Below, piece after piece: positions 58,585 through 64,000 of a stretch of DNA of 64,000 bases. Made by a program: the position numbers and the translations under genes. The stretch is from Frisingicoccus sp009929615 (GTDB lineage: Bacteria > Bacillota > Clostridia > Lachnospirales > Lachnospiraceae). The stretch lies in NCBI GenBank assembly GCA_028692275.1, contig JAQUXR010000012.1, forward strand, positions 5,669-69,668. Reading direction: 5' to 3'. Within the stretch, counting starts at the first letter, position 1, and every line of letters begins with the position of its first letter. A model generated the notes under the pieces. The model searched no databases. It was not told the DNA's origin and was given only the letters and a program-made list of their open reading frames with translations.

Positions 58585-59928
58585 ATGGTGAATGTCATTA
58601 TTCATATATCAAAATATATATTGGTTATTCTGGCGGCATCTTATGCTATGAAATGTTTTACTGTATTCAGCGACCGGCATGAGTATGACCGGGGCTATGT
58701 ATATACGATTCAGAATGTACTGATGTTTTTGATACATTTTATCTGCTATTTAATCATATATTTGATGACCAGAGATGTGAAGATGCTGATTTTTTACGGT
58801 GCCCAGTTTGTTATGTTTCTTGTAACGCTGATTATTTATGGAACTGTCTATAAGAATGCGTCACGGCTGATTGTCAATAATATGTGTTATCTGCTTATGA
58901 TAGGTTTTGTCATATTGACACGTCTGGACTTTGATATGGCTGTCAGACAGTTTGCGATAGCTGTTGTTGCAGTCGGTGTCAGCCTTATTATTCCGGCATT
59001 TATGCTGAGAATGCGTATGGTAGATAAGTGGGGAATTTTCTTTGGAGTCTTTGGATTCCTGTCAATTGCCTCTGTATTTGTTTTAGGAAAAAGCATGTAT
59101 GGTGCTACAAACTGGATATCTATTGCTGGTATCAGTCTACAGCCTTCCGAACTTGCCAAAATCATTTTTGTATTCTTTGTAGCAGCGATGCTGGCCAGGG
59201 ATACAAGTTTTAAACGGATTGTTATTACGACAGCTGCAGCGGCTGCCTATGTGCTGATACTTGTCGCTGAAAATGACCTTGGAGCTGCATTGATTTTCTT
59301 TGTGACTTATCTGGTAATGCTTTATGTGGCAACACGCCAGTTCAGGTACATGGCTTTGGGACTGGCAGCGGGAAGCGGTGCAGCGGTTGTTGCTTATCGC
59401 CTGTTTGATCATGTTCAGACCCGTGTGACAGCATGGGCAGACCCATGGGGACACTATAACGATGCAGGATATCAGATTGCCCAGTCGCTTTTTGCCATTG
59501 GTACCGGCGGATGGTTTGGAATGGGTCTGTTTAAAGGAAAACCGGATACAATTCCGGTTGTTGTCAGTGACTTCGTTTTCTCGGCAATTTCCGAGGAACT
59601 AGGAGCCCTTTTTGCCATATGTTTGATACTTATTTATTTTAGCTGTTTTTTAATGTTTATCAATATTTCTTTGCAGCTAGTCAAACCATTTTATAAACTG
59701 GTGGCTATGGGCTTAAGTGCAGCCTATGGTATTCAATTGTTTTTGTGTATCGGCGGTGTGACAAAACTTATTCCACATACCGGTGTAACCATGCCGTTAA
59801 TTAGTTACGGCGGCAGTAGCGTATTATCGACAATTATAATCTTTGCAGTCATTCAGGGCTTGTACCTGCTGCGACAAAGAGAGGTGTATATCCTTGAAAA
59901 GAGACGGGAAGAACGAGGGGACGAATAA
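58585..59928 (+). CDS. SEDS glycosyltransferase, RodA/FtsW/SpoVE family
   Basis: A 447-residue polytopic protein with about eleven to twelve helices. The conserved family signs are GATNWISIAGISLQPSELAKIIFVFF, AENDLGAALIFF, FAIGTGGWFGMGLFKGKPDTIPVVVSDFVFSAISEELG and PHTGVTMPLISYGGSSVL. SEDS proteins polymerise lipid II with a partner class B PBP, here encoded by the overlapping next gene. The first four helices are an N-terminal addition relative to RodA. Whether it serves elongation, division or sporulation is not clear; the PBP partner resembles mycobacterial PbpA. Confidence 0.92.
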   Translation: MVNVIIHISKYILVILAASYAMKCFTVFSDRHEYDRGYVYTIQNVLMFLIHFICYLIIYLMTRDVKMLIFYGAQFVMFLVTLIIYGTVYKNASRLIVNNMCYLLMIGFVILTRLDFDMAVRQFAIAVVAVGVSLIIPAFMLRMRMVDKWGIFFGVFGFLSIASVFVLGKSMYGATNWISIAGISLQPSELAKIIFVFFVAAMLARDTSFKRIVITTAAAAAYVLILVAENDLGAALIFFVTYLVMLYVATRQFRYMALGLAAGSGAAVVAYRLFDHVQTRVTAWADPWGHYNDAGYQIAQSLFAIGTGGWFGMGLFKGKPDTIPVVVSDFVFSAISEELGALFAICLILIYFSCFLMFINISLQLVKPFYKLVAMGLSAAYGIQLFLCIGGVTKLIPHTGVTMPLISYGGSSVLSTIIIFAVIQGLYLLRQREVYILEKRREERGDE

Positions 59929-61669
59929 AAGCGTCCGTAAAATAAATATAGATGATTTGCCGAAAAAGAATGCAAGGGGAACTTCGGGAAAAGGAAAAGA
60001 TGCACCATCAGGGGATACGAAAATCTTTCAGGATTTGCCTTTGAATGATGGTGAAGACTTTGAATTTCAGCCGGATTTTGATTCCATGGATTTCTTTGAA
60101 GAGGATTTGGGAACAGACGCGGTGGAGGTTCCTGATGTCCGGCGTGTCCGCCGAAGGGCAGCAGAAGATATAGAAGAAACACAACCGGAAGAAAAACGTA
60201 AAATTAAAAAATTGCGTCTTTCTGAGGAAGAACTTCAGGAACGTAAAGAGGTCCGTAAAAAACGGCGAAGCCAGAATCGGGAGATTCTAACAGTAACCTA
60301 TGTTTTTGCCGCCATGTTTGTATTGATGATCGGGTATTTTGTTTATTTTAATGCCTTTACCAGTAAGCATGTTATTAACAGCGCCTATAATGTCCGGGTA
60401 AATTCCTTTGCGGATACCATTATCCGTGGAGATATTTTATCAAGTGACGGAACTGTTCTGGCAGAGACATTGACCGATGAGAATGGTAATGAATCCAGAT
60501 ATTATCCTTTAGGAAGTATATTTTCACATGCAATAGGTACATCAGAGATTAATCAGTCCGGCGTGGAGCTTTCTCAAAACTTTTATATGCTGCAATCCAA
60601 TTCAAATCCTATTATAAATGCATTGCAGGATATTCGTGGAGAGAAGAATCAAGGGGATCAGGTCATTACAACTTTGAATGCAGCTCTTCAGCAGGTGGCA
60701 TACAGTGCACTGGGTAATAACGACGGTGCGGTGATTGCCCTTGAACCGGCGACGGGAAAGGTACTGGCTATGGTTTCAAAGCCGGATTATGACCCGAATA
60801 CATTGACAACAGATTATGAAAATATCGTAGCGGATGAAGATAATGAGGCGTTATTAAATAAGACCACCTTGGGATTATTTGTTCCGGGTTCTATCTTTAA
60901 AACATTAACATCTCTGGCTTTTATCCGTTCAGGGGAAGATTATAACGCTTACAGCTATATTTGTGAGGGGCAGATTAATCTTGGTGGACAGGAATATATT
61001 ACCTGCTTTAACCAAACGATACATGGTTCAGAGAATTTCATAGATTCCTTTGCTAATTCGTGTAATGCGTCCTTTGGAAATATTGGTCTGGAGCTTCCGT
61101 CAAATCAGTTGAAAGATGCCTGTGAAAGTTTGTTCTTTAATGCAGACCTTCCAACAGATATTCCAACGACAAAGAGTATATTCAGCCTGGCATCTGATGC
61201 CAGTGACTGGGAGATAGCAGCTACATCTATTGGGCAGGGACATACTCAGGTTACACCGCTACACATGGCAATGATAGCTGCAGCGATTGCGAATGGTGGA
61301 AATTTGATGGAGCCATATATGGTGGATTCTATTGAAACAGCAGGCGGCGGACGGCGGGTTGAAAAATATCTTCCTGAATCCTATGGACAGGTGCTTTCAA
61401 CCCAGGAAGCGGAACTTCTTGGACAGTTGATGGAAGCCGTTGTGGATTATGGAACAGCAACACCTCTAGCCGGTTATGGCTATTCCGTTGCGGGTAAAAC
61501 GGGAACTGCGGAAGTTGAAGGACGTGGCGATAACTCATGGTTTATTGGATATGCACCAGTGGAACAGCCACAGATTGCTATATGTGTTCTTGTCGAAAAT
61601 GATGAGGGCTATTATGAGAGTGCACTGCCTGTAGCCAATGCCATATTGCAGGAGTATCTGGGGCAGTAG
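59894..61669 (+). CDS. Penicillin-binding protein (class B-like transpeptidase), PbpA-like
   Basis: A 591-residue protein: a highly charged, acidic cytoplasmic segment (about 1-130), one transmembrane helix (about 133-152), a PBP dimer-like domain (SADTIIRGDILSSDGTVLAET), and a transpeptidase with PGSIFKT (Ser333, Lys336), SCN in ANSCNAS, and KTG in VAGKTGTAE. It cross-links peptidoglycan with its SEDS partner. It is TTG-initiated at 59894: GAGAGGTG lies 8 bases upstream and the gene overlaps the SEDS stop by 35 bases. The 130-residue cytoplasmic tail is longer than in typical class B PBPs. Confidence 0.9.
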   Translation: MKRDGKNEGTNKSVRKINIDDLPKKNARGTSGKGKDAPSGDTKIFQDLPLNDGEDFEFQPDFDSMDFFEEDLGTDAVEVPDVRRVRRRAAEDIEETQPEEKRKIKKLRLSEEELQERKEVRKKRRSQNREILTVTYVFAAMFVLMIGYFVYFNAFTSKHVINSAYNVRVNSFADTIIRGDILSSDGTVLAETLTDENGNESRYYPLGSIFSHAIGTSEINQSGVELSQNFYMLQSNSNPIINALQDIRGEKNQGDQVITTLNAALQQVAYSALGNNDGAVIALEPATGKVLAMVSKPDYDPNTLTTDYENIVADEDNEALLNKTTLGLFVPGSIFKTLTSLAFIRSGEDYNAYSYICEGQINLGGQEYITCFNQTIHGSENFIDSFANSCNASFGNIGLELPSNQLKDACESLFFNADLPTDIPTTKSIFSLASDASDWEIAATSIGQGHTQVTPLHMAMIAAAIANGGNLMEPYMVDSIETAGGGRRVEKYLPESYGQVLSTQEAELLGQLMEAVVDYGTATPLAGYGYSVAGKTGTAEVEGRGDNSWFIGYAPVEQPQIAICVLVENDEGYYESALPVANAILQEYLGQ

Positions 61670-61756
61670 GATGTAAAATATGGTTGTATTTGTTGTTAAA
61701 TGGTTGTATACTTATAGTAATTATTGAGACACACACCATATGATGGAGGTACAACC

Positions 61757-62209
61757 ATGAAAGAAGCAACGAGCTGTGGCGGTGTGGTTATATTCAGAGG
61801 CAAGATTCTTCTACTATATAAAAATTACAGGAATAAGTATGAAGGATGGGTTTTGCCAAAAGGAACTGTTGAGGAAGGTGAAGAGTACAAAGAAACAGCT
61901 ATCAGAGAAGTACGTGAGGAAACTGGCGTCAGTGCTTCGATTATAAAATATGTAGGAAAAAGTCAATACACTTTTAACACTGCACAGGATTTAATCGTGA
62001 AAGACGTACACTGGTATCTGATGATGTCCGACAGTTATCACAGCAGACCACAACGTGAAGAATATTTTGTGGACTCAGGGTATTATAAGTATCACGAGGC
62101 ATACCATTTGCTGAAATTTACGAATGAAAAACAGATACTTGAAAAAGCATATAGTGAATATATTGAGTTGAAACGTAGTAATTTGTGGGGAAGCAAAAAA
62201 TATTTCTAA
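61757..62209 (+). CDS. Nudix hydrolase
   Basis: A 150-residue protein with the complete Nudix box running from GTVEEGEEYKE to REVREETGVSASI (about residues 38-62). The core has CGGVVIFRGKILLLYKNYRNKYEGWVLPKG, as in the MutT/diadenosine tetraphosphatase group. C-terminal extension: aromatic-rich YYKYHEAYHLL. ATG 61757 follows ATGGAGGT; the earlier ATG at 61724 lacks a site. The substrate is unknown (nucleoside di/triphosphate or Ap4A likely). Terminator follows. Confidence 0.85.
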   Translation: MKEATSCGGVVIFRGKILLLYKNYRNKYEGWVLPKGTVEEGEEYKETAIREVREETGVSASIIKYVGKSQYTFNTAQDLIVKDVHWYLMMSDSYHSRPQREEYFVDSGYYKYHEAYHLLKFTNEKQILEKAYSEYIELKRSNLWGSKKYF

Positions 62210-62217
62210 AACTTATA

Positions 62218-62256
62218 AATCAGGGTTCCGTTAATGGGAAAGCCCTGATTTTTTGT
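62218..62256 (+). terminator. Rho-independent terminator
   Basis: AATCAGGG (62218-62225) with GTTCC pairs with GGGAAAGCCCTGATT, followed by TTTTGTTG. Confidence 0.85.
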
Positions 62257-62307
62257 TGTATAAAAGGGTACACTACAAATAACACTGCATATGAAAGAAG
62301 GTACATT

Positions 62308-63840
62308 ATGCTGGAAAAAATCGATTTATCTAGAAAAATGTCAAAAAAAGAATGCAAAGAACTTATGGACCGTTTTGAACCACAGTTGTCGATGCTTCAA
62401 AGGGAACTTAAAGCACGAAAAATTCCGGTGACGATTGTTTTTGAAGGTTTTGGGGCAGCTGGAAAAGGCACATTAATCAACGAACTTATTTTGCCAATGG
62501 ACCCGAGAGGATTTAAAGTATATACCATACAGAAACCTACAAAAGAAGAAGAGATGCATCCATATTTATGGCGTTTCTGGCAGAAACTCCCGGAAGCAGG
62601 AAGAATTAATATATTTGACCGAAGCTGGTATACGAAGATTGTTGAAACCAGAGCAGAAAAGAAAAAAGACAGCGATAAGATAGAGAATGCGTATAATGAT
62701 ATTTTGGATTTTGAAGAAGAACTTGCCCAGGATGGTATGTTGATTTTGAAATTCTTCCTTCATATTTCTGCGAAAGAACAGAAAAAGCGGTTTAAGGCAT
62801 TGGAAGATAATAAAGAGACCCAGTGGAGAGTAACGGAAGAAGACTGGAAGCATAATAAGAATTATGACGAATGGCTGCAGGCTTATGAAGAGATGATTCA
62901 GAAGACGGATACTGCCTATGGAAGCTGGACCATTGTGGAAGCAACAGATAGAGAATATGCAAAAGTAAAAATCATTTCTAAGGTTATCGAGATTTTCGCA
63001 GACCGTCTTGCAGATGAAGAGGCCAAAGAAAAAGCAAAGAAACAGCCAGTGAAGAAAAAAGCAGCGGAAGTAAAACCGGAAGAGGCTGCGACGGAAGAAG
63101 CCGTGTCTCCGGCTTTTACAGCATCGGTTCTGGATGCAGTGGATTTATCAAAGGCCTTGACAAAAACAGTTTATAAGAAAAAGTTAAATGACTTGCAAAA
63201 GAGAATGTCACTACTGCACAGTGAACTCTATAAGAAGAGAATTCCTGTTGTTATAGGATTTGAAGGCTGGGATGCCGGTGGAAAGGGTGGAGCAATCCAC
63301 CGTTTAACGGAAGCTATGGATCCAAGAGGCTATGAAGTATTTCCAACGGCAGCACCAAACGATTTCGAAAGGGCCCATCATTATCTGTGGCGTTTTTGGA
63401 ATCATATGCCAAAAGCCGGACATGTGGCTATTTTTGACAGGACTTGGTATGGCCGGGTTATGGTTGAACGTATTGAAGGCTTCTGCAGTGAGGAAGACTG
63501 GAAACGGGCATATAGTGAAATCAACCGGATGGAAGAAGGTCTTGCCGATGCCGATGCCATTGTTTTGAAATTCTGGATGCATATTGATAAGGATGAGCAG
63601 AAGAAACGTTTTGAAGAACGTATGGAAGACTCGTTTAAACAGTGGAAGATTACAGATGAGGATTGGCGTAATCGTGAAAAATGGGATGATTATGTAGAAG
63701 CGGTGGATGAGATGATTCTTAGAACTTCTACAACCTATGCTCCTTGGATTATTGTTGAAGGTAATGACAAGTATTATGCCCGAATTAAAGTTTTGGAAAC
63801 GGTAGTTAATGCTATTGAAGAACGGTTAAAGAAAAAATAA
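62308..63840 (+). CDS. pap: Polyphosphate:AMP phosphotransferase, two tandem PPK2 domains
   Basis: A 510-residue protein with two PPK2 domains. Domain 1 (about 5-240) has Walker A GFGAAGKG, PMDPRGF, YLWRFWQ and DRSWY; domain 2 (about 275-505) has GWDAGGKG, AMDPRGYEV, YLWRFWNHMPKAGHVAIFDRTWYGR. A charged Lys/Ala/Glu linker (about 235-280) joins them. Tandem PPK2 proteins make ADP from AMP using polyphosphate. The ATG at 62308 follows AAGAAGG; the longer frame from 62185 overlaps the Nudix gene and terminator and is rejected. An IS element begins about 40 bases after the stop. Confidence 0.93.
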   Translation: MLEKIDLSRKMSKKECKELMDRFEPQLSMLQRELKARKIPVTIVFEGFGAAGKGTLINELILPMDPRGFKVYTIQKPTKEEEMHPYLWRFWQKLPEAGRINIFDRSWYTKIVETRAEKKKDSDKIENAYNDILDFEEELAQDGMLILKFFLHISAKEQKKRFKALEDNKETQWRVTEEDWKHNKNYDEWLQAYEEMIQKTDTAYGSWTIVEATDREYAKVKIISKVIEIFADRLADEEAKEKAKKQPVKKKAAEVKPEEAATEEAVSPAFTASVLDAVDLSKALTKTVYKKKLNDLQKRMSLLHSELYKKRIPVVIGFEGWDAGGKGGAIHRLTEAMDPRGYEVFPTAAPNDFERAHHYLWRFWNHMPKAGHVAIFDRTWYGRVMVERIEGFCSEEDWKRAYSEINRMEEGLADADAIVLKFWMHIDKDEQKKRFEERMEDSFKQWKITDEDWRNREKWDDYVEAVDEMILRTSTTYAPWIIVEGNDKYYARIKVLETVVNAIEERLKKK

Positions 63841-63916
63841 TATATAAAAGGAAAGCCCGGCGGCATAAGATTTACTGATATGATACCCCTTAAGTAGACA
63901 AGGTAAATAACCAAAA

Positions 63917-63931
63917 TCTACTTAGGGGGTA
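63917..63931 (+). promoter_or_regulatory. 3' arm of a hairpin containing the orfA ribosome binding site
   Basis: TTAGGGGG (63922-63929), the Shine-Dalgarno of the orfA-like gene, lies in the arm that pairs with TACCCCTTAAGTAGA (63884-63898). Confidence 0.6.
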
Positions 63932-63936
63932 TTTTC

Positions 63937-64000
63937 ATGCCTAGAAAATTAAAATATTCTATCGAACAGCGAGTACAAGCATGTGAGGATTATCGCAGTG
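63937..64000 (+). CDS. Transposase OrfA-like protein, N-terminus only
   Basis: The frame from ATG 63937 reads MPRKLKYSIEQRVQACEDYR and runs off the window, so only 21 codons are seen. A basic, HTH-type start such as this is typical of IS3-family OrfA or similar transposase subunits. The Shine-Dalgarno TTAGGGGG ends 7 bases before the ATG, inside a hairpin. The IS family cannot be confirmed from this end alone. Confidence 0.6.
   Translation, partial: MPRKLKYSIEQRVQACEDYRS

Larger units (their letters stand above)
63881..64000 (+). mobile_element. Left end of an IS3-like insertion sequence, cut by the window edge
   Basis: From about 63881 (TGATACCCCT) the sequence has a terminal-repeat-like motif and a transposase start. 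An inverted repeat (TACCCCTTAAGTAGA at 63884-63898, TCTACTTAGGGGGTA at 63917-63931, one mismatch) lies between. The exact outer boundary is a guess, because the target duplication is outside the window. Confidence 0.6.

Overview
The window reads as a chromosomal segment of a strictly anaerobic, spore-forming, low-to-moderate GC Gram-positive bacterium. The best fit is the class Clostridia, family Lachnospiraceae; this is inferred from gene content and style and the genus is not determined. Supporting signs are a class III (glycyl radical) ribonucleotide reductase, a Re-type citrate synthase, a biotin-dependent Na+-pumping decarboxylase operon, Rex, a BceRS-AB-like module, an IspH-S1 fusion, and sporulation genes (PdaA-type deacetylase, SpoIIM-like protein, DacF-like carboxypeptidase). 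Most genes carry strong AGGAGG-type ribosome binding sites. No rRNA, tRNA, CRISPR array or prophage was seen. The only mobile DNA is the first ~120 bases of an insertion sequence at the right edge.

Layout. 1-6.9 kb: end of an HxlR regulator, a GNAT acetyltransferase, an 8-oxoguanine-glycosylase-like enzyme, then a two-component system and ABC transporter of the BceRS/BceAB peptide-antibiotic type and a LURP-one-like protein. 7-11.8 kb: PdaA-like deacetylase, small kinase-like and uncharacterised proteins, a Gly/Cys-rich small protein with a sporulation-type promoter, MnmM-like methyltransferase, an XRE regulator and galE. 11.9-16.3 kb: a 1114-residue hybrid sensor kinase and a subtilase. 16.4-19.9 kb: NADP-isocitrate dehydrogenase, Re-citrate synthase and a GntR regulator, which together suggest the oxidative arm towards 2-oxoglutarate/glutamate; the synthase promoter overlaps a perfect 26-bp palindrome. 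19.9-28.4 kb: ABC-F ATPase, rex, acpS, nnrDE, alr, an apparently antitoxin-less mazF, a CorC-like CBS protein and a MATE transporter. 28.4-33.4 kb: yebC, proC, a Nudix hydrolase, spoIIM-like, xerD and DAHP synthase.

33.5-37.7 kb: a degenerate site-2-protease-like membrane protein with scpA and scpB, a HAD phosphatase and a DacF-like carboxypeptidase. 37.8-43 kb: a five-gene operon encoding an acyl-CoA carboxyltransferase, OadG-like lipoprotein, biotin carrier, OadB Na+ pump and OadA/PycB carboxyltransferase. 43-45.4 kb: nrdD with a fused C-terminal thioredoxin-like domain, preceded by tandem NrdR-like boxes. 45.9-51.1 kb: thiolase (with a Rex-like site), a BaiN-like flavoprotein, cmk and ispH-S1. 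51.2-56.1 kb: an unknown membrane protein, a YprB-like exonuclease, a CmpB-family membrane protein, ruvAB and zapA. 56.2-63.8 kb: U32 peptidase/RlhA-like protein, a RodA/FtsW-type SEDS protein with its PBP partner, a Nudix hydrolase and a tandem PPK2 polyphosphate kinase.

The most useful observations are regulatory: the palindrome before the citrate synthase, NrdR-like and Rex-like operators flanking the nrdD/thiolase intergenic region, hairpins that cover the translation starts of mazF and of the IS orfA, and a frameshifted SinI-like small gene. No wholly new multi-gene system is evident; most of the window is core metabolism and cell-cycle genes.
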